Counted from the stretch's first letter, positions 16,311 through 25,685 are shown. The stretch is DNA of 35,879 nt from Enterovibrio nigricans DSM 22720 (GCF_900167155.1 NZ_FUXU01000018.1:1-35879), one strand, 5' to 3'. Notes: a model not told the origin generated them from the sequence alone. Translations and numbers: made by a program.

Positions 16311-17201
16311 CTATAAGAGTGCAATCTGCCCATCGCTTGGATGCTCGGGTCTAACGGGGACAAGGGGTGGCAGATTGATTTGTTTTTCTAGCAGCTGATA
16401 AAAATGCTCAGCCAACTGCGGAGCTTGGTCATTGTCCGCAGTATGGATCATCAAATACGGCGTTTTCCCTTCACGGATCCACACTGGGATCTTCGCTAGC
16501 CAATTTGCAAAGAAATGATCATTTCGATTCAGAGTGGGATCCCCAATAAAGCGAACCATTGGTGTTTCGGCTGTCGCGATGGCATGCACAGGAACCCGCG
16601 GTTTTTTCTGTTGTGCATCAAGCAAGGCATCGGTCTCAGGTGGTACGGAAAACACAGGACGGCTGTCCATGATAATGCGGTTCGCGCCAGCTTCGATCAG
16701 CATGGCATTCAACGCTTTCTCTTCATCACCCTTTGCGAAAAACGCCGGATGGCGAACCTCCACACCGACTTTGAATGCGGCTGGCATTGCCGACAGGAAA
16801 CGTTGTAAATCAACGAGGTTCTCTGGGCCAAAAGCAGCAGGAAGTTGAATTTTCCAAAGCCCGATTCTTTCGTGTAATGGCTGCATCAAAGTGATGAATT
16901 CAGACACCATGGCATCAGAGTGGCGCAACATCATCTGGTGCGTAATGGGCTGAGGGAATTTAAACGTAAAGCTGAATGCGTCGCTGGTGGCGGCTTTCCA
17001 ATTCGCGACCGTGGCATGAGAAGGGCTGGCGTAAAACGTTGTATTGCCTTCGACGGTGTTAAATACTTCTGCATAACGCGCAAGACGCTCACCAGATTTG
17101 GTGCCAGCGGGGTAGAATTCACGCTGCCACGCATTGTGCGACCATTGGGTCATGCCGAGACGAAGTGGGGGGGTAGTTAGCTGGGAAAGCGGCGTTTGCA
17201 A
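16311..17201 (-). CDS. yecE: DUF72 family protein (YecE)
   Basis: The protein aligns over its whole length with E. coli YecE: WSHNAWQREFYP, VEGNTTFYASPS, FTFKFPQPITHQMMLRHSDAMVSEF, GVEVRHPAFFAKG, RIIMDSRPVFS and TPYLMIHTADN. The DUF72 family has a TIM-barrel-like fold and no established function. The start is uncertain: the frame runs open to a TTG at 17261 without a ribosome site, while a TTG at 17201 has AAGGA seven bases upstream and gives 296 residues; the first ATG (about 17156) would cut into the conserved N-terminus (LRLGMTQWSH). I therefore prefer the TTG at 17201. It is divergent from aspS, its neighbour in E. coli as well. Confidence 0.88.
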   Translation of the reverse strand: MQTPLSQLTTPPLRLGMTQWSHNAWQREFYPAGTKSGERLARYAEVFNTVEGNTTFYASPSHATVANWKAATSDAFSFTFKFPQPITHQMMLRHSDAMVSEFITLMQPLHERIGLWKIQLPAAFGPENLVDLQRFLSAMPAAFKVGVEVRHPAFFAKGDEEKALNAMLIEAGANRIIMDSRPVFSVPPETDALLDAQQKKPRVPVHAIATAETPMVRFIGDPTLNRNDHFFANWLAKIPVWIREGKTPYLMIHTADNDQAPQLAEHFYQLLEKQINLPPLVPVRPEHPSDGQIALL

Positions 17202-17341
17202 GACAGAATCCTTTCGTGTTTGTGAGCCACTATTGTTAATTCGATGGAGTGGTGAGGTCAATCCGTGTTGATTTTTTGCGCAATTGGGCGGTTTTCGTCG
17301 ATTCAGTTGGCACTGATTTCCCGCAGGCTCAAATTTTCCTT

Positions 17342-17347
17342 TATAAT
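17342..17347 (+). promoter_or_regulatory. Candidate aspS -10 box with GC-rich discriminator
   Basis: A perfect TATAAT is followed by ACCCCGC, a GC-rich discriminator as found at growth-rate and stringently controlled promoters. No good -35 stands at 16-18 bases. It lies 143 bases before the aspS start codon. Confidence 0.45.
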
Positions 17348-17489
17348 ACCCCGCTTTTTTGAAATATTCAGACTTTGGCTGTTTGATAGCTCTCAGCGGA
17401 AGTCAGCAGAGCTTTCTGCAAACCTCTTTATTCGATATTTTGCGTTTACGGACGTGAAAGGACAGTTAGTAACAGATCGGGAAATTCAT

Positions 17490-19277
17490 ATGCGCACCCA
17501 ATATTGTGGTCACCTGAACAAAGCCCTAGCAGGGCAAACTGTAGAACTATGCGGCTGGGTTAACCGTCGTCGCGATTTAGGCGGTCTTATCTTTATCGAT
17601 ATGCGTGACCGTGAAGGCATCGTTCAGGTAGTTGTAGACCCAGATATGAAAGATATCTTCGAGGTTGCTAACCAACTGCGTAACGAATTCTGTATCAAGA
17701 TTACGGGTGAAGTTCGTCTGCGTCCTGAAAGCCAAATCAATAAAGGTATGGCGACGGGTGAAGTAGAAGTATTGGCGAGCGGCGTTGAGATCATCAACCG
17801 TGCAGCGCCACTTCCACTGGACTTCAATCAAAACAACTCTGAAGAACAGCGCCTGAAGCACCGTTATCTTGATCTGCGTCGTCCAGAAATGAGCGATCGC
17901 ATCAAGCTGCGTGCGAAAGCATCTAGCTTCGTTCGTCGTTTCTTGGATGAAAATGGCTTCCTGGATATCGAAACACCTGTACTGACTAAAGCGACACCAG
18001 AAGGTGCACGTGACTACTTGGTACCAAGCCGTGTTCACAAAGGTAGCTTCTACGCGCTGCCTCAGTCGCCTCAGTTGTTCAAGCAATTGCTGATGATGTC
18101 TGGTTTTGACCGTTACTACCAAATCGTTAAATGTTTCCGTGACGAAGACCTGCGTGCTGACCGTCAGCCAGAATTTACCCAAATCGATATCGAAACCTCT
18201 TTCATGAGCGCTGAGCAAGTTCGCGCGATGACTGAAAATATGGTTCACGACATGTGGCAAGAACTGCTGAACGTGGATCTGGGTCAATTCCCAATCATGA
18301 CGTTTGCAGAAGCAATGCGCCGTTTCGGTTCTGATAAACCAGATCTGCGTAACCCATTGGAATTGGTAGACGTCGCTGATCTGCTGAAAGACGTTGAGTT
18401 TAACGTGTTCTCAGGTCCTGCGAACGACCCGAAAGGTCGCGTTGCTGTGATTCGTGTGCCAGGTGGTGCTGAGCTTTCTCGTAAGCAAATTGACGAGTAC
18501 ACCAAGTTCGTTGGCATCTACGGCGCGAAAGGTCTGGCATGGATGAAAGTGAATGATCGTGCTGCGGGCATTGAAGGCGTTCAGTCTCCAGTGGCTAAGT
18601 TCCTAAACGAGGAAATCGTTAACGGTCTTCTAGAGCGTACAGGTGCAGAAACGGGCGACATTATCCTGTTCGGTGCTGACAGCAAGAAAGTGGTTACCGA
18701 AGCGATGGGCGCATTGCGTCTGAAACTGGGTACTGACTTAGGTCTGACTGACACCAGTAAGTGGGCGCCACTGTGGGTTGTTGATTTCCCAATGTTTGAA
18801 GAAGATGACGAAGGTAATCTGCACGCGATGCACCACCCGTTCACTTCTCCGCTGGGCATGACGGCAGAAGAGTTGAAGGCAAACCCTGCATCAGCGATTT
18901 CTAACGCGTACGACATGGTACTTAACGGTTACGAAGTTGGCGGTGGTTCTGTACGTATTCACAACTCTGATATGCAGACTGTCGTGTTTGACATTCTGGG
19001 TATTGAGTCAGGCGAGCAGAAAGAGAAGTTTGGCTTCTTACTTGAAGCACTGAAGTACGGTACGCCACCACATGCAGGTTTGGCATTCGGTCTTGACCGT
19101 TTGGTGATGCTGCTTTGTGGTACTGAAAACATCCGTGATGTTATCGCGTTCCCGAAAACCACTGCAGCAGCATGTTTGCTGACAGATGCTCCAAGCCTTG
19201 CAAACCCAGCGTCGCTTGAAGAACTCGCGATTGCTGTCACTGCAGCCGCGAAGAAAAACGAAGAAAACGACGCGTAA
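17490..19277 (+). CDS. aspS: Aspartyl-tRNA synthetase
   Basis: The 595-residue class II synthetase charges tRNA-Asp with aspartate. It has the N-terminal OB-fold anticodon domain ([28 protein letters not shown], about 20-48), class II motif 2 with [18 protein letters not shown] (216-233), the bacterial insertion domain, and motif 3 [12 protein letters not shown] (about 529-540). Length is close to E. coli (590). The open frame extends 75 codons upstream to 17265, but that includes the promoter and unrelated residues; [10 protein letters not shown] at 17490 is the family start, with GGGAA before it. The gene is followed by a strong terminator, so yebC has its own promoter. Confidence 0.97.
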   Translation: MRTQYCGHLNKALAGQTVELCGWVNRRRDLGGLIFIDMRDREGIVQVVVDPDMKDIFEVANQLRNEFCIKITGEVRLRPESQINKGMATGEVEVLASGVEIINRAAPLPLDFNQNNSEEQRLKHRYLDLRRPEMSDRIKLRAKASSFVRRFLDENGFLDIETPVLTKATPEGARDYLVPSRVHKGSFYALPQSPQLFKQLLMMSGFDRYYQIVKCFRDEDLRADRQPEFTQIDIETSFMSAEQVRAMTENMVHDMWQELLNVDLGQFPIMTFAEAMRRFGSDKPDLRNPLELVDVADLLKDVEFNVFSGPANDPKGRVAVIRVPGGAELSRKQIDEYTKFVGIYGAKGLAWMKVNDRAAGIEGVQSPVAKFLNEEIVNGLLERTGAETGDIILFGADSKKVVTEAMGALRLKLGTDLGLTDTSKWAPLWVVDFPMFEEDDEGNLHAMHHPFTSPLGMTAEELKANPASAISNAYDMVLNGYEVGGGSVRIHNSDMQTVVFDILGIESGEQKEKFGFLLEALKYGTPPHAGLAFGLDRLVMLLCGTENIRDVIAFPKTTAAACLLTDAPSLANPASLEELAIAVTAAAKKNEENDA

Positions 19278-19314
19278 GTCGCGCTGATTTCTTCTAGGGT
19301 CAACAGACCTTAAT

Positions 19315-19343
19315 AAATAAGGCCAGATTATCTGGCCTTATTT
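19315..19343 (+). terminator. Terminator after aspS
   Basis: AAATAAGGCCAGA (19315-19327) and TCTGGCCTTATTT (19331-19343) form a perfect 13-bp stem with a TTA loop and end in a T-rich tail. Confidence 0.92.
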
Positions 19344-19418
19344 GTTTCTAAAACCTCGAAATAATTTGGATGTATTCAATCAGATATGGGTGTGGTCTCA
19401 AACAACCACGCAATGTTT

Positions 19419-19427
19419 TGCTATAAA
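19419..19427 (+). promoter_or_regulatory. Candidate yebC-ruvC promoter (extended -10)
   Basis: TGCTATAAA carries the TGn extension and a near-consensus -10 box, 58 bases before the yebC start and downstream of the aspS terminator. No clear -35 box is seen. Confidence 0.45.
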
Positions 19428-19484
19428 TCCAAGATTAAAGTAATGACACCAGCGGTGTGTCGGCCGCTGATAAAGGAGACAGGA

Positions 19485-20231
19485 ATGGCAGGTCACAGTA
19501 AATTCGCCAACATCAAACACCGTAAAGCGGCGCAAGATGCCAAGCGTGGAAAAATCTTTACCAAACTCATTCGTGAAATCACCGTTGCGGCGAAGGAAGG
19601 CGGCGCAGAGCCAGAAAACAATCCACGTCTGCGCGCAGCTATCGACAAAGCATTGTCGAACAACATGACGCGTGACACCGTAAACCGTGCAGTGACACGT
19701 GGTGCTGGTGGCGAGGGCGATGAGAACATGGAAACCGTGATCTATGAAGGTTACGGGCCAGCAGGAACTGCGGTCATGGTGGAATGTATGACCGATAACC
19801 GTAATCGTACCGTGTCTGGTGTTCGCCATGCATTTTCAAAAGCAGGCGGTAACTTGGGTACTGACGGTAGCGTGAACTACCTGTTCGATAAGAAAGGGGT
19901 AATTTCTTACGCGCCAGGACTGGACGAAGACGCTGTTATGGAAGCGGCGCTGGAAGGTGGCGCGGATGACGTTGAAACCAATGATGACGGTTCTATCGAC
20001 GTGTACACGACGCCAGCAGATTTTGGTTCAGTGAAAGATGCGTTGGATGCCGCAGGGTTTGAAGCACAAAACGCAGAAGTGACGTTGGTACCATCGACGA
20101 AGGCTGACCTTGATGAAACGTCAGCACCTAAATTGCTTCGCCTTATCGATGCATTGGAAGATTTGGATGACGTACAAGAGGTTTACCACAATGGTGATAT
20201 CTCTGACGAAGTCGCAGCAACATTGGAATAA
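19485..20231 (+). CDS. yebC: YebC/TACO1-family translation/regulatory protein
   Basis: The 248-residue product begins [37 protein letters not shown], the signature of the YebC family (E. coli 246). Members have been described both as transcription regulators and as ribosome-associated factors that help translate difficult motifs; the molecular role in this organism is not evident from sequence. The ATG at 19485 has AAAGGAG six bases before it; the open frame extends upstream to 19386 without similarity. It is six bases from ruvC and probably co-transcribed with it. Confidence 0.95.
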   Translation: MAGHSKFANIKHRKAAQDAKRGKIFTKLIREITVAAKEGGAEPENNPRLRAAIDKALSNNMTRDTVNRAVTRGAGGEGDENMETVIYEGYGPAGTAVMVECMTDNRNRTVSGVRHAFSKAGGNLGTDGSVNYLFDKKGVISYAPGLDEDAVMEAALEGGADDVETNDDGSIDVYTTPADFGSVKDALDAAGFEAQNAEVTLVPSTKADLDETSAPKLLRLIDALEDLDDVQEVYHNGDISDEVAATLE

Positions 20232-20237
20232 CCGCTC

Positions 20238-20759
20238 GTGGCAATTATTCTCGGGATTGACCCGGGTTCGCGGATCACTGGCTACGGCGTGATCCGCCAT
20301 CAAGGACGCAATTTGGAGTACCTTGGTAGTGGTTGTATTCGTACAGATTCTGAAGATTTAGCGGGAAAGCTCGGCCAGATCTTTGCTGGTGTAAGTGAAG
20401 TCATCACCCAATTTCAGCCTGATACCTTTGCGATTGAACAAGTGTTTATGGCACGAAATGCCGACTCTGCATTAAAGCTCGGTCAGGCGCGTGGTAGCGC
20501 GATTGTGGCAGCTGTAAACGCGGGATTACCAGTTAGTGAGTATGCTGCCCGTTTGATAAAGCAAGCGGTTGTTGGCAAAGGCAGCGCGGATAAGAAACAG
20601 GTGCAGGCAATGGTCGTGCACATGTTGAAACTGCCATCAACACCCCAAGCGGATGCGGCAGATGCGTTGGCAGTTGCTATTTGTCACGCACATACGAACC
20701 ACACATTGGTAGCGATGGCTGGGCAGGCCAAAAGTGCCCGTCGAGGCCGTTACCGTTAG
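20238..20759 (+). CDS. ruvC: Crossover junction endodeoxyribonuclease RuvC
   Basis: The 173-residue nuclease resolves Holliday junctions after RuvAB branch migration. The four catalytic acidic residues are visible: Asp8 in [13 protein letters not shown], Glu in [22 protein letters not shown], and two Asp in [15 protein letters not shown]. It starts with GTG at 20238, six bases after the yebC stop and without a strong ribosome site, suggesting translational coupling. It is followed by a strong terminator, so here ruvC is transcriptionally separated from ruvAB, which lie 6.5 kb downstream. Confidence 0.97.
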   Translation: MAIILGIDPGSRITGYGVIRHQGRNLEYLGSGCIRTDSEDLAGKLGQIFAGVSEVITQFQPDTFAIEQVFMARNADSALKLGQARGSAIVAAVNAGLPVSEYAARLIKQAVVGKGSADKKQVQAMVVHMLKLPSTPQADAADALAVAICHAHTNHTLVAMAGQAKSARRGRYR

Positions 20760-20776
20760 GCACTCTTTTTACTTTC

Positions 20777-20803
20777 AAAAGCAGCTACCTAGCTGCTTTT
20801 TTT
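20777..20803 (+). terminator. Terminator after ruvC
   Basis: AAAAGCAGCTA (20777-20787), CC, TAGCTGCTTTT (20790-20800), then TTT: an 11-bp stem with T-run. Confidence 0.92.
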
Positions 20804-20901
20804 GATCGCGCGTTATCAATAAATGTTTGAAAGCGATTAGTGAAATCCTCGTTCTTTTCTATGGTTGTTAAAGGGAAATCAACATATTGAATGGGGAAAC
20901 G

Positions 20902-21327
20902 ATGAGATACGTAAAATGGGGACTGTGTATTTTTATAGCGTTTGTGTTTGTTCAATCGCTTTTCTTTAAGTTTACAGGCTCGCCAGAAACTGAGTTTATT
21001 TTTGGAACGCTAGGTAAATGGTCCGGACTTGCTTGGTTTGGTCAATACGGCGCGTATATAGTGGGAATCACGGAACTCATTGCTTCCGTTCTGTTGTTTA
21101 CCCGATTCCATGCCCTAGGTGCTTTACTGGCAATTGGCACAATGACTGGCGCGATATTCTTCCACTTGTTTACCCCGATTGGTGTGGCTCAACCTGCCTT
21201 TAACGCAGCTGGCGACGTGGTTGGTAACGATGGTGGCATCTTGTTTGTAATGGCCTGTTTAGTTTGGCTTTCCGCGGCATTTTTGCTGTATCAAACCAAA
21301 CGTGGGGACAGGGAGGAAGTCGATTAA
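20902..21327 (+). CDS. DoxX-like four-helix membrane protein
   Basis: From ATG 20902 the protein has 141 residues and about four hydrophobic helices (roughly 5-23, 47-67, 70-92 and 108-130). The pattern, with a short FKFTGSPETEFIF stretch after the first helix, resembles the DoxX/DoxD-like family of small inner-membrane proteins, whose function is mostly undefined (some act with thiol or quinone redox enzymes). The upstream TTG at 20887 is less likely because GGGGA stands five bases before the ATG at 20902. It appears monocistronic. Family assignment is from topology and a short motif only, so moderate confidence. Confidence 0.6.
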   Translation: MRYVKWGLCIFIAFVFVQSLFFKFTGSPETEFIFGTLGKWSGLAWFGQYGAYIVGITELIASVLLFTRFHALGALLAIGTMTGAIFFHLFTPIGVAQPAFNAAGDVVGNDGGILFVMACLVWLSAAFLLYQTKRGDREEVD

Positions 21328-21483
21328 TCCTGCAAGTCTTGTGAAAATGAAACGCAAATAAGTTGAGGTGTCTTCCGAGTGACAGTCAAATGCTTGGTGT
21401 TCTTCTTCTAGAGTGTTGCAATTGGTAGTGTGGCACAAGGTTGTGCTCGACGACGAAAATGGCAACATAGGGAAGGAACACCG

Positions 21484-21915
21484 ATGTGTTTTATTTTGGG
21501 CATGATGCTCGCGCTTATTTTGAACACAGGAAATGTGTTCGCTGCTGACTACATGAACTACGACTCAACCTACAAAAACATCAAAGTTGGTTCATCAACT
21601 GAACGATCCCTCAAGCACTTTCACGGAAAGCCTTTACGTACCCTTGAAAAAGACAAATATACGCTATTTAGGTATCGAAAGTTCGACGCCGCTGTCAATA
21701 AGCATGATGGAAAGGTTCGGTCCATCATCATTTTCGATCGCAGTTACAAAGACCGGAATTACCTCAAAATTGGTGATAGCCGCAAAAAAGTAGAGCGTGC
21801 ACTTAAGAAAGACGTAAATGGTGACAATGCCATCGATCGTGTCCATGGAATCGTGTATTGGTTTGATGGAAATCGCATTGAAAAAATAGTGCTCGCAAAC
21901 CGATTGCACCGCTAG
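21484..21915 (+). CDS. Small basic exported protein of unknown function
   Basis: I do not recognise a family. From ATG 21484 (AAGGA eight bases upstream) the product is 143 residues. A signal peptide (MCFILGMMLALILNTGNVFA, cleavage before ADYM) is followed by a strongly basic mature domain with many Lys/Arg. The mature part holds two similar units: YKNIKVGSSTERSLKHFHGKPLRTLEKDKYTLFRYRKFDAAV and NYLKIGDSRKKVERALKKDVNGDNAIDRVHGIVYWFDGNRIEKIVL. Each has the order 'xxIKxGxSxxxVExxLxK...' followed by strands. That order resembles the BamE/SmpA-like fold, in which 'I.iGmskeeV...lG.P' precedes two strands; this is only a structural suggestion. The frame upstream to 21430 (MAQGCARRRKW) is not part of the gene. 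Confidence 0.6.
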   Translation: MCFILGMMLALILNTGNVFAADYMNYDSTYKNIKVGSSTERSLKHFHGKPLRTLEKDKYTLFRYRKFDAAVNKHDGKVRSIIIFDRSYKDRNYLKIGDSRKKVERALKKDVNGDNAIDRVHGIVYWFDGNRIEKIVLANRLHR

Positions 21916-22008
21916 CACTTGTTCAGTGTTGTAAATAATCGTTCGTCAAACAGCGTCAAAATAGTGTAAAACGTTGGTCATCTAACGTTTGTTTTTCTAG
22001 GAAGATTC

Positions 22009-23811
22009 GTGTCAGATTCCAGCAAACCTCAGCATCATAACACCCGATCAATTTTGGCTTGGGTGTCTGCGTTTCTAACGCCGTACAAAAACCGCGTTCT
22101 CGCTGCGGTGTTCTTTCTCTTTTTGGGATCACTAAGTTGGCTTGCTTTAGGGCAGGGTGTTCGGCTTGTGGTTGATGAAGGCTTCTTATCCGGCAATGCG
22201 TCTGAACTGAACCAAATCGTTCTCTTCATTCTTGCAATCACGCTTGTCAGTGGCCTTGCGACCTTCTGTCGATTTTATCTGATGAGTTGGCTCGGTGAGC
22301 GTGTCAGCGCGGATATTCGTATTCGAGTTTATGAACAATTACTAACGTTAACTCCCACGTTCTACGCCAAAGCGCGGACTGGCGAAGTTATCAGCAGATT
22401 TACTGCGGATACGACATTGCTTCAAACCGTTGTTGGATCCAGTTTGTCGATGGCCCTTCGCTCGGGTGTATCCGTGTTAGGTGGTTTGGTGATGATGGGG
22501 ATCACCAGCGTGAAGTTGACGGTGTTGGTACTGCTTGCCGTTCCCGTGGTGCTAGTACCAATTGGTGTACTTGGCAGACGGGTTCGTAAACTGGCCCGTG
22601 TCAGTCAGGACAAAGTGGCGGACTTAGGTGCACATGTTGATGAAACGCTGCATGAAATCCGAACTGTCCAATCATACAACCACGAAAAAACAGAAACCTC
22701 CGTGTTTCAGGCCCGGGTTGAAACGGTGATGGATGCGGCCAAACTGCGTATTCGTTATCGTGCGACGCTAATGGCTTCTGTCGTGTTGCTCAGCATTGTT
22801 GCCATCATTTTGGTGACATGGATAGGGGCGCTAAATGTATTGGATGGGTCGCTGTCCGCCGGTGAGTTGTCAGCTTTTATGTTCTACGCTTTGTTGGTCG
22901 CGGGTGGTGTGGCCACGATCAGTGAAGTCATTGGGGATATACAACGCGCAGCGGGGGCAACCGAGCGTTTAATTGAACTGTCCGATATGCAGCCTGATAT
23001 CGAAGATACATCCTCTCCGGTTGCCTTTCCTGAGCATGGAAAAGGCGATTTGTCTTTCAATGCGGTGAACTTTGCGTATCCGGGCGATGACAGTCAGGAA
23101 GTGTTCCAGTCTCTCTCTTTCTCCATTCAAGCTGGTGAACGTGTTGCTTTAGTGGGCCCTAGCGGAGCGGGGAAAAGTTCGGTATTTGCACTTCTTCAGC
23201 GCTTTTTTGATGTGCAAAGTGGCGAAATCCGTATTGATAACGAGCCGATTAAACATTTGGCACTTGATCGACTGCGTGAACAATTTGCCTTGGTACCTCA
23301 AGAATCAGTGATCTTTGCAACCAGCGTATTGGAAAACGTGCGTTATGGTAAGCCTGATGCTTCGATGAACGAAGTGATCAATGCCTGTAAAGCCGCGTCG
23401 GCACATGACTTTATTACAGAATTTACCGATGGCTATGATACGGAACTCGGGGAACGAGGCGTCCGTTTGTCGGGTGGTCAGAAGCAACGTATTTCTATCG
23501 CTCGTGCCATTTTGGCCGATCGTCCTGTCTTGTTGCTTGATGAAGCGACAAGTGCTCTGGATGCAGTGAGTGAGCATCAAGTTAAGCACGCATTGGATGC
23601 GTTGATGAAGAACAAAACGTCGCTGGTGATTGCGCATAGGCTCGCAACAGTCGTGAATGCTGATCGAATATTGGTGCTAGATAAAGGCAATATAGTGGCG
23701 ACCGGAACACATCAGGAGCTGATGGAAACCAGCCCGTTATATCGTGAGTTTGCATCACTTCAGCTTGTGGCTTCAGATGCCGTGTATCTCAATGATGCAG
23801 TCGGTAATTAA
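22009..23811 (+). CDS. MsbA-type ABC exporter (fused permease and ATPase)
   Basis: The 600-residue half-transporter has six membrane helices in residues about 25-320 and a nucleotide-binding domain from about 345. Walker A GPSGAGKSS is at 383-391, the Q-loop at VPQESVIF, the signature LSGGQKQR at 487-494, Walker B VLLLDEATSALD at about 505-516 and the H-loop at IAHRLATV. It should work as a homodimer exporting lipid or drug substrates; the closest named groups are MsbA-related exporters and Vibrio VcaM-like pumps. It is not MsbA itself as judged by context (no lpxK neighbour). It starts with GTG at 22009 preceded by AGGAAGA. It appears to be a single-gene unit. Confidence 0.9.
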   Translation: MSDSSKPQHHNTRSILAWVSAFLTPYKNRVLAAVFFLFLGSLSWLALGQGVRLVVDEGFLSGNASELNQIVLFILAITLVSGLATFCRFYLMSWLGERVSADIRIRVYEQLLTLTPTFYAKARTGEVISRFTADTTLLQTVVGSSLSMALRSGVSVLGGLVMMGITSVKLTVLVLLAVPVVLVPIGVLGRRVRKLARVSQDKVADLGAHVDETLHEIRTVQSYNHEKTETSVFQARVETVMDAAKLRIRYRATLMASVVLLSIVAIILVTWIGALNVLDGSLSAGELSAFMFYALLVAGGVATISEVIGDIQRAAGATERLIELSDMQPDIEDTSSPVAFPEHGKGDLSFNAVNFAYPGDDSQEVFQSLSFSIQAGERVALVGPSGAGKSSVFALLQRFFDVQSGEIRIDNEPIKHLALDRLREQFALVPQESVIFATSVLENVRYGKPDASMNEVINACKAASAHDFITEFTDGYDTELGERGVRLSGGQKQRISIARAILADRPVLLLDEATSALDAVSEHQVKHALDALMKNKTSLVIAHRLATVVNADRILVLDKGNIVATGTHQELMETSPLYREFASLQLVASDAVYLNDAVGN

Positions 23812-23919
23812 TCTGGTGTTTTGGGAATAATTTGTGGCTTAGGGGCATGGTGCGGAGTCTGTTATCTGATACTTTTGCGATTGTCAGGTCTATCGAATGA
23901 AAATAAACAAGGAAGTACG

Positions 23920-24078
23920 ATGAAAAAATGCATTGCAGCGCTATTCGTGTTGCTGTTTGTGGCGGGCTGTTCGCCAGAAGTAGGCAGTAAAGAATGGTGT
24001 AATGATCTTAAAGAAAAACCCAAGGGAGATTGGACAGCCAGTGAAGCGGGAGATTTCGCTAAACACTGTATCTTCTGA
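23920..24078 (+). CDS. DUF3012 small lipoprotein
   Basis: The 52-residue product is a lipoprotein: signal peptide with lipobox VAGC (Cys17), then SPEVGSKEWCNDLKEKPKGDWTASEAGDFAKHCIF. This matches the DUF3012 family, short lipoproteins common in Vibrionaceae and Shewanella, nearly always with the EVGSxxWC...KPKGDWTxxEAxDxAKHC text. The two Cys of the mature part could form a disulphide. Function is unknown. The ATG at 23920 has AAGGAAG before it; an in-frame region upstream to 23821 is not coding. Confidence 0.85.
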   Translation: MKKCIAALFVLLFVAGCSPEVGSKEWCNDLKEKPKGDWTASEAGDFAKHCIF

Positions 24079-24084
24079 TGAAAA

Positions 24085-24104
24085 AAGGCAGGGGAGACCT
24101 GCCT
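24085..24104 (-). terminator. Terminator for the deoD transcript
   Basis: On the minus strand AGGCAGG, a five-base loop and CCTGCCT are followed by six T (plus-strand A-run 24081-24086). It lies beyond the second hairpin (24129-24153), so the two terminators are crossed. Confidence 0.75.
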
Positions 24105-24128
24105 AAAACGATATGTTGTGTTTCATTT

Positions 24129-24160
24129 ACCCAGTCTATGTGTATAGCTGGGTATTTTTT
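24129..24160 (+). terminator. Terminator for the DUF3012 gene transcript
   Basis: ACCCAG(T)CTAT (24129-24139) pairs with ATAGCTGGGT (24144-24153) with one bulged T, followed by ATTTTTT (24154-24160). Confidence 0.75.
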
Positions 24161-24161
24161 A

Positions 24162-24872
24162 TTATAGAGAAACTGCTGTATCCAACGCCAAGCTAATCAT
24201 GTCATTCAGAGTCGTAACACGGTCTTCAGCACTTAGGCCTTCGTGACGGATAATGTGATCAGTCACGGTGCAGATTGCCAGCGCGCGAACACCGAACTCA
24301 GCCGCCAAGCTATAGAATGCACTCACTTCCATTTCTACGCCGTAAACGCCGTATTTCGCCAGAAGTGGGTAGAAGTCTTCGTCTGGACGGTAGAACATGT
24401 CAGAAGAGAACACATTACCTACCTTTACAGACAGTTCTTTTTCTTTTGCTACATCTACTGCGGTGCGCAGCATGTCGTAGTTTGCCAGAGCTGCAAAGTC
24501 GTGGTCACGTAGGCGGGTACGGTTCATTTTAGAATCCGTTGATGCGCCCATCGCAATAACCAGGTCCATCAACTTAACGTCGTCATGGATAGCACCACAG
24601 CTACCGATGCGGATTAGGTTTTTGATGCCGTAGTGGTTGATCAGCTCGTGAACATAGATAGAAGCAGAAGGCGCACCCATGCCATGGCCCATAACAGACA
24701 GCTTCTTGCCTTTATAGAAACCAGTAAAGCCCAGCATACCGCGAACGTCAGTGACTTGTACTGCGTCTTCTAGAAAGTTATCAGCAATGTATTTAGCGCG
24801 TTGCGGGTCACCCGGCATCAGAATTGTTTCTGCAAAATCACCTGGGTTAGCATTGATATGTGGAGTTGCCAT
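24162..24872 (-). CDS. deoD: Purine-nucleoside phosphorylase DeoD
   Basis: The 236-residue enzyme (E. coli 239) cleaves purine (deoxy)nucleosides with phosphate into base and (deoxy)ribose-1-phosphate. Family text is clear: [44 protein letters not shown], the phosphate site IRIGSCGAI, the ribose-binding [28 protein letters not shown] with the catalytic Asp, and SAEDR. It starts at 24872 with AGGAG upstream; the longer frame to 24965 covers promoter DNA including the palindrome at 24936-24947. It is divergent from the YeiL-type regulator. Vibrios often carry a second deoD in the deo operon; this copy is linked instead to a CNT transporter and a dedicated regulator. Confidence 0.95.
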   Translation of the reverse strand: MATPHINANPGDFAETILMPGDPQRAKYIADNFLEDAVQVTDVRGMLGFTGFYKGKKLSVMGHGMGAPSASIYVHELINHYGIKNLIRIGSCGAIHDDVKLMDLVIAMGASTDSKMNRTRLRDHDFAALANYDMLRTAVDVAKEKELSVKVGNVFSSDMFYRPDEDFYPLLAKYGVYGVEMEVSAFYSLAAEFGVRALAICTVTDHIIRHEGLSAEDRVTTLNDMISLALDTAVSL

Positions 24873-24935
24873 TTTGGCTCCTAAAGGATAATGTTGTGAC
24901 GCGCATACTCTAGGGTGTTGTGCAATCCGAAAAAA

Positions 24936-24947
24936 GGACACTTGTCC
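24936..24947. promoter_or_regulatory. Palindromic operator between deoD and the regulator gene (GGACACTTGTCC)
   Basis: A GGACA-N2-TGTCC palindrome with flanking A-tract, 64 bases before the deoD start and 71 before the regulator start. The same sequence in reverse complement occurs at 25781-25792 before the nucleoside transporter. A candidate deoD -10 box, TAGAGT (24912-24907, minus strand), would place the operator centre about 41 bases upstream of the start of transcription, the class II position of Crp-type activators (inference). Confidence 0.65.
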
Positions 24948-25017
24948 GCTAACAACCTCTTCCATGTTGCAAAACGGAGCTTTTGGCTTTTAGGCGACTC
25001 ACGGAAATGAGTTATAC

Positions 25018-25685
25018 ATGGTATTACTAAGACGTGATGGTATGTCTCTTCAGGCTCAAACTTCGCTTTTTCAATCGTTATTAGAACAACCTTTTTGTCG
25101 CCCGTTTAAAATCCACAAAGGCGATACTTTTTTGGTGCAAGGTGAATGTGCTAACCAATTGTTTTTGGTGAATAAGTGCGATTTTTCCGTTTCCTATTTA
25201 ACACCAGCAGGTAAGCGTTATATCGTCAATTCACAGCGAGGTTTTACGGGGGTGCTGGGCGAGATGGAAGTGTTTCGGCCAGAGGGACGGTATGTGTTCA
25301 GCGTGACGGCGCTTAGTGACGCAAATGGCTACCAGATAAGTCGCGCCAAATTATTAGAAGCAGTTGCACAGCAGCCAGATATGGCGATTAACTTCCTTCA
25401 ATTGGTGACCGGAAGGTATGAAGAGTCGATCGGTCATACATTGAGCAATATCCTCTACACACTGAGGTTTAACATTATTCGTGTAATGTTAAATAAATCT
25501 GCGGAAGCAAACGACGGTTGGTTTGAGTTTAAAACGGATCAACATGCCAGTGAACTCGGTGCTACAACACGCGCGTTTCGCCGCGTCGTTAAAGACTGGT
25601 GGACGAAGGCGTGGTGGACAAAAAGCGTAGCACCTACCGTATTGCGAAACTGGATGTCCTTAAAAACGAACTGGATGCCTGCTAA
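25018..25685 (+). pseudogene. Crp/Fnr-family regulator (YeiL-like), apparent one-base frameshift
   Basis: Residues 1 to about 120 form a cyclic-nucleotide-binding-like sensor domain, followed by the dimer helix (EESIGHTLSNILYTLRFNIIRVMLNKS) and the first part of a winged helix (ASELGATTRAFRRVVKDW). It resembles YeiL, a Crp-family regulator of nucleoside genes in E. coli. After Asp193 (25594-25596) the open frame runs on to 25773 as an implausible Trp-rich and hydrophobic tail. Shifting frame at 25599 gives VDEGVVDKKRSTYRIAKLDVLKNELDAC and a stop at 25683-25685, a normal wing and end for this family. Restoring one base (GACTGGTGG to GACTTGGTGG) rebuilds VKDLVDEGVV. So a one-T deletion or a sequencing error disrupts the gene at about 25597. 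As read, the wing is replaced and DNA binding is probably impaired. Confidence 0.8.

Noticed and set aside
17265..17489. 75-codon N-terminal extension of aspS
   Set aside because: It spans the aspS promoter region (TATAAT at 17342) and has no counterpart in the family; [10 protein letters not shown] at 17490 is the normal start.
17577..18287. 236-codon frame antisense to aspS
   Set aside because: Complement of a strongly conserved gene, with no ribosome site or similarity of its own.
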